A stretch of DNA of 13,348 nt from Methylococcaceae bacterium (GTDB lineage Bacteria; Pseudomonadota; Gammaproteobacteria; Methylococcales; Methylomonadaceae), in the NCBI GenBank assembly GCA_030699345.1, contig JAUYMX010000417.1:1-13348 (forward strand). The letters are read 5' to 3'. The translations under genes and the position numbers were made by a program. Under the pieces are notes generated by a model that searched no databases, was not told where the DNA came from, and saw nothing but the letters and a program-made list of their open reading frames with translations. Below, piece after piece: positions 6,811-13,080 of this stretch (its first letter is position 1; each line of letters begins with the position of its first letter).

Positions 6811-7914
6811 ATGAATATGAGACATTCCACAGATCAAGATTCAACCAAAAAAAATAAGTCTGAACTTAAATCACTTCAAATACTAAGAGCGGTAGCAGCT
6901 ACAAGTGTTGTATATTTTCATATTGGTAGCGCTGCCTCAACTTCCATAAACATTCCAGTATTTGGTTCATTTGGGGTTGATATTTTTTTTGTTATTAGCG
7001 GCTTTGTAATGGCTATGGTTGTTTCTAATGGTCAAGGTCCTCGATCGTTTGTAATTAGTAGACTATCCCGAATTATTCCACTTTACTGGATTCTAACAAC
7101 TTGCTTACTGCTATTAGCAGCAATAAAACCAGAATTATTAAACTCAACAACTGTTAATTTATTAAATTATCTTAAATCATTATTTTTTATTCCATACTTT
7201 AAGGAAAATGGCACTCTTTATCCAATGCTTTCTGTCGGCTGGACATTAAATTACGAAATGTTTTTTTACTTTTGCATTTGGATCTCTTTAATCTTTGCGA
7301 AACGCTATTACATACAATCAACAATTATTTTGATTTCGATTTTTTACTTTGTTGTAAGAACATATGTAGAAAACGATGTAATAACATTATTTTTTGGTAA
7401 CACCCTTATATTTGAATTTGTCTTTGGAATGCTTTTATACAAATTATTCATCACAAGAAAACAAAAAAATTATTCATCACCATATATATTAATTGCTACT
7501 TTTTCATACGTTTTTATGTGTTATGCCGAATCTTCAAAATTGAGTTTCGACAGAATCATTATTTACGGAATTCCTTCTATCTTACTAATATATTCAATGC
7601 TGAATTTAGAGAATCTATTTACTAATGCAAATCGTAAAATAGTAAGTTTTCTAACAAACATCGGCGACGAAAGTTATGCTACTTATCTTAGTCATTTTTA
7701 TGTTGTAGAAAGCGTTAGAAGAATCTTGTATCTTAAGTTTAATCTCTTAAACCCATACTCAATTTTTGGTGCAACTCTTATAGTGATATTGGCTTTGATT
7801 GTTGGACATTTTCTTTACGTTTTTATTGATAAGCCGATTAGTAAATATTGCAAGCGTAAATTTTCCACTACCAAACCCTCCGCTGAGGCCTTAAAACGGC
7901 AAAGCGCAATTTGA
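6811..7914 (+). CDS. acyltransferase 3 (OafA/OatA-like) membrane protein, probably horizontally acquired
   Basis: A 367-residue integral membrane O-acyltransferase of the acyltransferase-3 family, which typically acetylates or acylates surface sugars (LPS O-antigen, exopolysaccharide, Nod factor, peptidoglycan). Starting from the ATG at 6811: LQILRAVAATSVVYFHIG holds the expected catalytic His37, and FGVDIFFVISGFVMAMV (54-70) is the family's signature motif, followed by about eight more hydrophobic helices and a basic C-terminal tail. The frame is open back to a GTG at 6670, but that codon lies inside the yccA terminator hairpin and the first 47 residues are not family-like, so I move the start to 6811 (alternative ATG 6817). 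Neither has a clear Shine-Dalgarno. The gene is strikingly AT-rich, with TTA/ATT/AAA-heavy codons and T/A homopolymers, compared with both flanks. There is no SGNH extension. The substrate cannot be told from sequence. Confidence 0.88.
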   Translation: MNMRHSTDQDSTKKNKSELKSLQILRAVAATSVVYFHIGSAASTSINIPVFGSFGVDIFFVISGFVMAMVVSNGQGPRSFVISRLSRIIPLYWILTTCLLLLAAIKPELLNSTTVNLLNYLKSLFFIPYFKENGTLYPMLSVGWTLNYEMFFYFCIWISLIFAKRYYIQSTIILISIFYFVVRTYVENDVITLFFGNTLIFEFVFGMLLYKLFITRKQKNYSSPYILIATFSYVFMCYAESSKLSFDRIIIYGIPSILLIYSMLNLENLFTNANRKIVSFLTNIGDESYATYLSHFYVVESVRRILYLKFNLLNPYSIFGATLIVILALIVGHFLYVFIDKPISKYCKRKFSTTKPSAEALKRQSAI

Positions 7915-8000
7915 ATGACTAATGGATCTTAAAAAGCAAATCAACATATTCGCAACCGATAAAATCCGCCATCCTACAGACCAAATTGTTGAACTAACCA

Positions 8001-8102
8001 TTAATGAAACTCCCACTCCGTAAAACAAGCCGCTTGGCCTTGATAACCTGCATCATCAACCAAATTCCACACCACGGCATTTTTAATCCATAACCATTGT
8101 TT
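8001..8102 (-). pseudogene. remnant 3' end of a MEKHLA-domain gene
   Basis: On the minus strand this stretch translates in frame as IKNAVVWNLVDD.GYQGQAACF.EWEFH followed by TAA (8001-8003), the same ending as the intact MEKHLA gene at 8777-9241. Bases 8007-8095 match 8783-8871 with seven mismatches over 89 positions by eye. Beyond 8096 the similarity stops abruptly and the sequence runs into a REP palindrome. No start codon or upstream part of the gene is left. The two copies lie in direct orientation either side of the REP-RAYT unit, so this is either a duplicated fragment or the tail of a former tandem paralogue. Confidence 0.8.
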
Positions 8103-8127
8103 TAACCCGATAAGATGAGCTAACCAT

Positions 8128-8159
8128 AGGATGCGCTGAGGTACGAAGCGCATCATTCG
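8128..8159 (+). repeat. REP palindrome, left copy
   Basis: Arms GATGCGCT (8130-8137) and AGCGCATC (8147-8154) are separated by a 9-base loop GAGGTACGA. Over 32 bases it differs at two positions from the inverted right copy. It lies immediately after the former stop of the RAYT gene. Confidence 0.85.
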
Positions 8160-8161
8160 TG

Positions 8162-8692
8162 TCATTCATTTATATGAACATTGAAAGCGCCAGAATGACC
8201 CCAGTTAATCGGGTAAACACCCTGCTCAACAAATCGATGAAAACTTGAATGCGGCCAGTCGACTACTCGTTGTACGACACCATGTTTAACAGGATTCCAA
8301 TGGATATAATCAAGATGATTATTAAAGTCATCTTAGTCGTGTAACAAATGCGCCCAAAAACGCCGCTGCCATAATCCGCGTTCTCTGCGCTTATTGCGGC
8401 TTGATGAAATTCTCTCGCCTTTGGGTACGGCACGAGAAAAATGTCCTTTGATCAAACTCCAGCGTATCGAAAAATCCGCATCACCAGGCGGCAACGTGAA
8501 TATACAATGTAAATGATCGGGCATAATAACGACGCCATCGATTCGGTATGGTTTACGTTCTTTGACGTAGCGAAAAGCCATTCGGAGCAGATCAATTTTT
8601 TCAACCAATAAATGGTTATCTCGACGTTCCGCCAAATTAACGGTGAAAAACCAGCTTGATCCGGGAATATAAGTACGGCGATAGTCAGTCAT
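8162..8692 (-). pseudogene. REP-associated tyrosine transposase (RAYT, Y1_Tnp), interrupted by an in-frame TAA
   Basis: From ATG 8692 (preceded by AAGGAA) the first 119 residues are a typical RAYT/TnpA_REP N-terminus: YIPGSSWFFTVNL (8-20), RMAFRYVKERKPYRIDGVVIMPDHLHCIFTLP with the HUH metal motif His60-x-His62, and QRRFWAHLLHD. A TAA at 8333-8335 ends the frame there. Reading through it, the same frame continues for 56 codons with unmistakable family sequence (DDFNNHLDYIHWNPVKHG...DWPHSSFHRFV) to a TGA at 8162-8164, so the family's normal length of about 175 is restored. The position of the stop, where HLIRDE... is common in the family, suggests a single-base nonsense change. The helix with DYIHWNPVKHG, which should carry the catalytic Tyr, lies behind the stop, so the truncated product should be inactive. 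Read-through is possible but not shown. Confidence 0.88.
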
Positions 8693-8712
8693 TGGTTTCC
8701 TTGCGCTTTACT

Positions 8713-8748
8713 CGAACGATGCGCTTCGTGCCTCAGCGCATCCTATAG
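8713..8748 (-). repeat. REP palindrome, right copy (inverted)
   Basis: Arms GATGCGCT (8718-8725) and AGCGCATC (8735-8742) enclose loop TCGTGCCTC, the complement of the left copy's loop with one change. It stands 28 bases after the stop of the MEKHLA gene, and so is also the first stem-loop met by transcripts leaving the motility operon. It may act as a 3' end stabiliser or weak attenuator there. Confidence 0.85.
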
Positions 8749-8776
8749 GCTGACGTTAAATACTAGACAATTTCAC

Positions 8777-9241
8777 TTACAAAAACTCCCACTCCGCAAA
8801 ACAAGCCGCTTGGCCTTGATAGGCTATATCATCAACCAAATTCCACACCACGGCATTTTTAATCAAAAACCGTTGGCCGGTTTTGGCGATGCGCACGCCT
8901 TGGTAGTTACTGATATAGCCTTTAGCAGTGACTTCTGCCAATAGGCGTTGCCGTTCTGACTGATTAATAGGCTCGGCTGACAACCTGGATGGGAGCTGGG
9001 TAAATTCATCCCAGTCCATCGCAAACAATTGCAAGGCAGTCAGGTTGGCGTAATTGAAAATGGGCTCGGCTGCAGTATTGTGGGAAACCACGGCAAAGGG
9101 AGCATGGAACAAGGCTCTGGCAAACTCTTCGTCACTACCAATATCGGCAGGCAGATTTTTGCCCAGTAATCGGCGATAACTGCTGTTAAGCATGTTCGCA
9201 TGTTCAAGCTGAAAGCGATTGTCTTCGGTGGGATACTTCAT
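8777..9241 (-). CDS. MEKHLA-domain (PAS-like) protein
   Basis: A 154-residue soluble protein consisting almost entirely of one MEKHLA domain. Visible family blocks are HAPFAVVSHNTAAEPIFNYAN (46-66), LQLFAMDWDEFTQLPSRLSAEP (70-91), QGVRIAKTGQRFLIKNAVVWNLVD (114-137) and GQAACFAEWEF (143-153). MEKHLA is a PAS-related domain shared by plant HD-ZIP III factors and stand-alone bacterial proteins; redox or small-molecule sensing has been proposed but the function is not established. It starts 7 nt after the DUF2802 stop, with no Shine-Dalgarno, so it is probably translated by coupling as the last gene of the motility operon. That position may be shared function or simple insertion at an operon end. 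A diverged copy of its last 30 codons lies at 8001-8102. Confidence 0.85.
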   Translation of the reverse strand: MKYPTEDNRFQLEHANMLNSSYRRLLGKNLPADIGSDEEFARALFHAPFAVVSHNTAAEPIFNYANLTALQLFAMDWDEFTQLPSRLSAEPINQSERQRLLAEVTAKGYISNYQGVRIAKTGQRFLIKNAVVWNLVDDIAYQGQAACFAEWEFL

Positions 9242-9248
9242 GAAACGG

Positions 9249-9659
9249 TTAACGCTGGCTTGAGCCGTGCAATCGAATTAATAACGCCGCTTCGTCATGG
9301 GTTAAGCCTGAGCTTTGCATAAGCTCATCAACGCTGGCGCCGCTGCGCACTTTACGTATATCGCCACTGTATGGGTGAGCCGATTCCTCAATATTGCGTT
9401 CGGCTTGCTGCTGGTATTGATCCAGCTGGCCCCACAATTCGTTAAATTGGCTCTCAGTCTTGTTGATGCGGTTATCAACAGTCACGGCCGCATTACACAA
9501 TCCGGCAATGTCATTGCAATTGACCTTGACAATGCCCTCAAGCCTCAGCAGATCTCGCTTTAGCCTGGCATTAACTCGCAGCACCCAAACCAGGACAGCA
9601 AGCATAATAACAACGGTTGCCGCCAAGCCGATAAATGCAATAAGCAGTGGATTATCCAT
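9249..9659 (-). CDS. DUF2802 membrane-anchored protein of the motility operon
   Basis: 136 residues: one N-terminal transmembrane helix (about 5-27), a basic stop-transfer segment (RVNARLKRDLLRLEG), a probable coiled-coil region (about 63-92), and the DUF2802 C-terminal motif GLTHDEAALLIRLHG (118-132), which resembles a small helix-turn-helix-like repeat. The family is found almost only in flagellar and chemotaxis gene clusters of gammaproteobacteria, usually at the end; its molecular role is not known to me. Its ATG overlaps the TAA of the preceding small gene by one base (TAATG), showing close translational coupling. Confidence 0.88.
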   Translation of the reverse strand: MDNPLLIAFIGLAATVVIMLAVLVWVLRVNARLKRDLLRLEGIVKVNCNDIAGLCNAAVTVDNRINKTESQFNELWGQLDQYQQQAERNIEESAHPYSGDIRKVRSGASVDELMQSSGLTHDEAALLIRLHGSSQR

Positions 9660-9817
9660 TAGACGATTTCATCGATATGTTGCACAGGATCAGATTCTTG
9701 TGGTTCTGGCGCAGGCTTTTGTTCATGATGTTGCTGTTGAGGCGGATGCTCATCTTTATGTATTTTTTTGAGTTTTACAATGGGGAGAGCTGGAAATATG
9801 GGGTGTATTTCTATCAT
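9659..9817 (-). CDS. small 52-residue protein between motD and DUF2802 gene, function unknown
   Basis: An ATG at 9815-9817 preceded five bases upstream by a perfect AGGAGG opens a 52-codon frame ending TAA at 9659-9661, which overlaps the DUF2802 ATG by one base. The near-ideal ribosome site and the exact coupling make a real gene likely. The protein starts MIEIHPIFPALPIVKLKKIH, followed by a low-complexity Pro/Gln/His/Glu-rich linker (residues 22-44) and a conserved-looking acidic tail QHIDEIV. It has no membrane helix or signal peptide, so a cytoplasmic peptide, perhaps an adaptor, is expected. I do not recognise a family. Its site, directly after the stator gene motD, implies a motility-related job; that is inference. 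The gene falls in what would otherwise be a 196-base gap. Confidence 0.78.
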   Translation of the reverse strand: MIEIHPIFPALPIVKLKKIHKDEHPPQQQHHEQKPAPEPQESDPVQHIDEIV

Positions 9818-9822
9818 AGCAA

Positions 9823-9828
9823 CCTCCT
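9823..9828 (-). promoter_or_regulatory. strong Shine-Dalgarno for the small motility-operon gene
   Basis: CCTCCT on the plus strand is AGGAGG on the coding strand, with a 5-base spacer to the ATG at 9817. It is the strongest ribosome site in the operon seen here, which otherwise relies on gene overlaps, and it decides the call of the 52-residue gene. Confidence 0.8.
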
Positions 9829-9855
9829 GGTGACACGGTTATTTAACGCTGGAAT

Positions 9856-10734
9856 TTATGGGGTTACAGATGGTGGCTCGTCTGGCTTTACTGTTGGAGC
9901 AAGATTTAGCAGCTTTGCCCGCTCTTCATCATTGGCACCATAGCGGGCAAAAGCTTGTGACATCAGCACAATGACTACCCGTCTATTTTTAAACCGGCCT
10001 TCTTCAAGCTTGTTTTCGGCAGCCGGATGAAATTCACCGTAGCCAATGGCCGATAGTCTAGCCGGACTGATGCCATCTTTAACAAACTCATGCACCACAC
10101 TGGTGGCACGCGCTGATGACAAATCCCAATTCGACCTGAATTTTACATTAACTATGGGAACGTTGTCGGTATGTCCTTCGACATTGATAGCATTAGGCAG
10201 GGGTTTAATCACTTCAGCAACTTTGCTTAATATCGGCATTACGGTTTTGGATAATTCCGCTTCACCGCTTAAGAACAGCATTTCACTGTTCATTTCCAGC
10301 TCTATCCAGTAATCATTCTTTTTTACCGACACCAATTTGTCGTCAATAAAGGGGGCCAGCACTTCTTTGAATTGATCAGAGACTTGTTCAAGCTCGCGTC
10401 TTTCCTTAAGGATTTCATCGCTTAGTTCGCGTCTTTTTTCAACTTCTACTGCCGTCGGATTATCCAAAGGGATAGGTTGAATCACAGTAGGCGGCGCGCC
10501 TATAGGAATGGTTTCAGCCACATCGCTGGACTGGTTTTTATCTGAAAACGCATCGCCTATGGAGTTGGACAGCGTTTTGTATTTACCTTCATTAACTGAA
10601 GAAATCGAATACATCACCACAAAAAAAGCAAACAACAAGGTAACAAAATCGGCATACGACACCATCCACCGATCTTGGTTATGACTCTCTTCCGGAGCTT
10701 TTTTTCTACGGCGTGCCATAACTTTGTGCTTCAT
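9856..10734 (-). CDS. motD: flagellar stator protein MotD (MotB-like)
   Basis: 292 residues. The stator B-subunit takes ions through the inner membrane and anchors to peptidoglycan. Residues 21-43 hold the family's membrane segment, DRWMVSYADFVTLLFAFFVV, with the essential ion-binding Asp29. A plug-like segment follows (about 45-65), then a linker with a charged helix (97-127), and an OmpA-like peptidoglycan-binding domain (about 145-258) with EGHTDNVPI (186-194), SNWDLSSARA (201-210) and RFKNRRVVIVL. Its ATG overlaps the motC stop as ATGA, so the two stator subunits are translationally coupled. An internal ATG at 10719 (MARRRKK) is an alternative start. The Asp environment alone does not tell proton from sodium driving. 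The C-terminal tail (264-292) is Pro-rich and extra to the domain. Confidence 0.95.
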   Translation of the reverse strand: MKHKVMARRRKKAPEESHNQDRWMVSYADFVTLLFAFFVVMYSISSVNEGKYKTLSNSIGDAFSDKNQSSDVAETIPIGAPPTVIQPIPLDNPTAVEVEKRRELSDEILKERRELEQVSDQFKEVLAPFIDDKLVSVKKNDYWIELEMNSEMLFLSGEAELSKTVMPILSKVAEVIKPLPNAINVEGHTDNVPIVNVKFRSNWDLSSARATSVVHEFVKDGISPARLSAIGYGEFHPAAENKLEEGRFKNRRVVIVLMSQAFARYGANDEERAKLLNLAPTVKPDEPPSVTP

Positions 10735-11480
10735 TTCTTATCATGCATGTAACCGTTTAACTTCAGTTCGATATTCCTTGGATTTTCACCTTCGGCAATA
10801 CAGATAATGCCTTCTACCATTAACTCTCTAGCTTGACTGGCGGTAAAGATGTGGGTTTTTAATTTATTGGCGACGGGTAAAAAAATTAAATTCGCTGAAC
10901 CCACGCCATAGATCGTTGCCACAAACGCGGTAGCAATACCTTGACCTAACAGCTCCGGGTTGGTGAGGTTTTGCATCACATGAATCAACCCCATCACGGC
11001 ACCCAAAATACCGATAGTGGGTGCGTATCCACCCATGGCTTCATACATCCGTGCTGCTTGTAAGTCGCTATGTTCGCGACAGTCTAATTCCAGCTCTAAG
11101 GTATCGCGGATTACTTCAGGCTCATTACCATCGACTAACAGTTGCAAGCCTTTTTGAGAGAAGGGATCTTTTTCTCTAGGCATCTCATTTTCAAGACCCA
11201 ATAGTCCTTCTTTGCGCGCCAACACGCTCCACTTAATAATTTTGTTGATTTGTAACTTAAGATTGACGTTCTTAGGCAGCAAAATCCACCCGAACATTTT
11301 GATGCTTTTGACAAAAACAGCCGTTGGAAATTGCAATAACGTGGCGCCCAAGGTGCCGCCGAAAACGATAATCAGTGCTGGGACATTAAATAACGAGGAT
11401 ATTTCTCCACCATCTAGCACAATGCCAAGCAAAACGGCCCCTAGACCGACTACCACACCGACAATACTTAAAATATCCAT
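10731..11480 (-). CDS. motC: flagellar stator protein MotC (MotA-like)
   Basis: 249 residues with four transmembrane helices (about 1-22, 32-52, 150-172, 182-203) and a large cytoplasmic loop between helices 2 and 3, as in MotA/PomA. In this loop the charged ARKEGLLGLE segment (88-97) corresponds to the rotor-contacting region, and Pro154 (GYAPTIGILGAVMGLIHVM) and Pro202 match the two conserved channel prolines. With MotD it forms the stator ring that drives rotation. It begins with an AAGGA Shine-Dalgarno that overlaps the fliA TAA stop; only 8 bases separate the genes. In Pseudomonas, cheYZAB lie between fliA and motC; here they do not. Confidence 0.94.
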   Translation of the reverse strand: MDILSIVGVVVGLGAVLLGIVLDGGEISSLFNVPALIIVFGGTLGATLLQFPTAVFVKSIKMFGWILLPKNVNLKLQINKIIKWSVLARKEGLLGLENEMPREKDPFSQKGLQLLVDGNEPEVIRDTLELELDCREHSDLQAARMYEAMGGYAPTIGILGAVMGLIHVMQNLTNPELLGQGIATAFVATIYGVGSANLIFLPVANKLKTHIFTASQARELMVEGIICIAEGENPRNIELKLNGYMHDKK

Positions 11481-11488
11481 ATTTTTCC

Positions 11489-12211
11489 TTATATCCAGCC
11501 GGACAATCTCGACCGCAGTCTCAGAACCGCTTGTGAACTGATCTGACTGACCCTGGATTCACTGATATTTAATACCTGGCCGATTTCGCGCAAGTTAAGT
11601 TCTTCATCGTAATACAACGAAATCACCAAGCGTTCGCGCTCAGGCAACGTCATGATGGCTTCGGCCAACGCCTGCTGAAAACCTTCCCGACTAACGCCTT
11701 CGGCGGGATCGTCACTCACATTCGCGCTTTCATCAAGATAATGATCGCCCTCCTCCGCCAGTTCTTCAGTGCTGAATATCCGGCAACTGCTTGAATCCTG
11801 CAGAATCTGGTTATATTCGTTAACTGACACCCCTAAATGAGCGGCAACATCGGTATCTTTCGCTTCGTGTCCGGTTTGATTTTCAATGGTGCGGATAGCG
11901 TCGGAGACTTGCCGGGCTTTTTTATAGACAGAACGCGGCGTCCAATCACAACGACGGACTTCATCCAACATGGAGCCGCGAATACGAATGCCTGCGTAGG
12001 TATCAAAGCTGGCACCTTGAGTAGCTTCGAAGTTTTTGATGGCTTGCAGCAAACCGATCATACCGGCCTGGATCAAATCTTCAACCTGCACGGTATCCGG
12101 TAGTTTGGACAATAAATGATAGGCAATGCGTTTCACCAAAGGGGCATGTTGCAAGACGAGTTGGTCCGTGCCTCCCCCTTGTACCGAACTGTACATTGCC
12201 ACACCGTTCAT
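11489..12211 (-). CDS. fliA: RNA polymerase sigma factor FliA (sigma-28)
   Basis: 240 residues, the normal length. Region 2 is seen as APLVKRIAYHLLSKLP (23-38) and VEDLIQAGMIGLLQAIKNF...FDTYAGIRIRGSMLDEVR (43-86) with CDWTPRSV; region 3 spans about 93-135, and region 4 ends in LNLREIGQVLNISESRVSQISSQAVLRLR (205-233), the -35 reading helix-turn-helix. FliA transcribes late flagellar genes (filament, stator, chemotaxis) and is normally held by the anti-sigma factor FlgM. Its ATG overlaps the fleN stop by four bases (ATGA); a second ATG at 12196 (MYSSVQ) fits usual FliA N-termini better and could be the true start. I see no sigma-28 promoter inside this window, so the operon head must be off to the right. 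Confidence 0.96.
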   Translation of the reverse strand: MNGVAMYSSVQGGGTDQLVLQHAPLVKRIAYHLLSKLPDTVQVEDLIQAGMIGLLQAIKNFEATQGASFDTYAGIRIRGSMLDEVRRCDWTPRSVYKKARQVSDAIRTIENQTGHEAKDTDVAAHLGVSVNEYNQILQDSSSCRIFSTEELAEEGDHYLDESANVSDDPAEGVSREGFQQALAEAIMTLPERERLVISLYYDEELNLREIGQVLNISESRVSQISSQAVLRLRSRLSGWI

Positions 12212-13080
12212 GCGACATCCTTTTGTGATCCGTATTTGATCATTCTTTCAATAAAGAATTCGATATAGCCGCCAGCCTGGGATTTGATTGGCCAGCCGTT
12301 AATTCTGGTGGCTATCGTTTTTAAGGCCTGGGAGGATTTACTTCTTGGAAATGCAGCAACGACAGGCGTCTGTTTCTGCACAGATTTACGCAGGTACTCA
12401 TCAAAGGGCACAGCGCCTGCATAGTGCAGCGCAACGTCTAAATATCGATCGGTGACTTTGCTTAGCTTTTGAAACAGCGCATGCCCTTGCTGCACGGTTT
12501 GCACCATGTTGGTAATGACATGAAAATTCGACAGGCCGTAGTCACGATTAAGCAATTTAATAAACGCATAAGCATCAGTCAGCGAGGTCGGCTCATCACA
12601 CACCACCACAATAATTTCCTGACTAGCCCGGGCAAAATTAACCACGCTGGCAGAAATACCAGCTGCGGTATCGACTATCAATACATCCAGATCGTGATCG
12701 ATTTCGCTAAAGGCATTGATAACGGCCGCTTGCTCAATCGTGTTTAATTCAGACATTTTCTGAATGCCGGAAGCGCCAGGGATAACCCTTAGCCCTTCTG
12801 GACCTTCTATCATGATTTCATTCAAGGTTTTTTCACCTGAAAGCACATGCGAAAGGTTAAATTGCGGATAGACGCCCAATAGTATGTCGACGTTTGCCAA
12901 TCCCATATCAGCGTCCATCAACACTACGCGCTGACCCATTTGCGACAGTGCTATGCCGATATTGACCGATATATTAGTTTTGCCCACGCCGCCTTTACCA
13001 CTGGTAACGGCGATAACCCTAACGGGTTTCATTGTATTCATTTTTCTAATTCCGGCTGCTTGATCAGTTTGGTTATGCAT
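12208..13080 (-). CDS. fleN: flagellar number regulator FleN/FlhG (MinD-like ATPase)
   Basis: 290 residues of the MinD/ParA P-loop family. The deviant Walker A TSGKGGVGKTN (26-36) has both the signature Lys29 and the P-loop Lys34; LMDADMGLANVDILLG (54-69) is the A' motif with Asp56; DVLIVDTAAGI is Walker B, and CDEPTSLTDAYAFIKLLNR and KVTDRYLDVALHYAG are FlhG hallmarks. With FlhF it sets flagellar number, acting through C-ring proteins and the regulator FleQ in Pseudomonas. It overlaps the flhF stop by 8 nt. The first 13-16 residues are unlike family members; ATGs at 13041 and 13032 would give the more usual start (M..KPVRVIAVTSGKGG), with GGAA ahead of 13041. The C-terminal WPI...GGYIEFFIERM matches the family's membrane-facing tail. 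Confidence 0.95.
   Translation of the reverse strand: MHNQTDQAAGIRKMNTMKPVRVIAVTSGKGGVGKTNISVNIGIALSQMGQRVVLMDADMGLANVDILLGVYPQFNLSHVLSGEKTLNEIMIEGPEGLRVIPGASGIQKMSELNTIEQAAVINAFSEIDHDLDVLIVDTAAGISASVVNFARASQEIIVVVCDEPTSLTDAYAFIKLLNRDYGLSNFHVITNMVQTVQQGHALFQKLSKVTDRYLDVALHYAGAVPFDEYLRKSVQKQTPVVAAFPRSKSSQALKTIATRINGWPIKSQAGGYIEFFIERMIKYGSQKDVA

Larger units (their letters stand above)
8128..8748 (-). mobile_element. REP-RAYT-REP unit (REPtron-like)
   Basis: A RAYT (REP-associated tyrosine transposase) gene is flanked on each side by one REP palindrome, the two being inverted relative to each other (8128-8159 and 8713-8748). The left palindrome begins three bases beyond the original transposase stop and the right one ends 20 bases before its start. 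This matches the known layout in which RAYT genes are bordered by the REPs they mobilise. The RAYT is interrupted, so this copy is probably no longer active by itself. Confidence 0.75.
8007..8871 (-). repeat. pair of direct repeats (8007-8095 and 8783-8871) bracketing the REP-RAYT unit
   Basis: The two 89-base copies are offset by exactly 776 bases and differ at seven positions by eye, four of them clustered in one short stretch. The right copy is the C-terminal coding end of the MEKHLA gene. The left copy keeps the reading frame but is detached from any start. This arrangement places the mobile REP-RAYT unit and its neighbours inside a partial gene duplication. Confidence 0.8.

Noticed and set aside
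8007..8871. CRISPR-like or tandem repeat array
   Set aside because: Only two copies, 776 bases apart, both being coding ends of one gene family; no short regular repeat-spacer structure anywhere in the window.
9315..9943. Plus-strand frames opposite DUF2802 and the small gene
   Set aside because: All lie antisense to coherent minus-strand operon genes and show no family motifs or Shine-Dalgarno.
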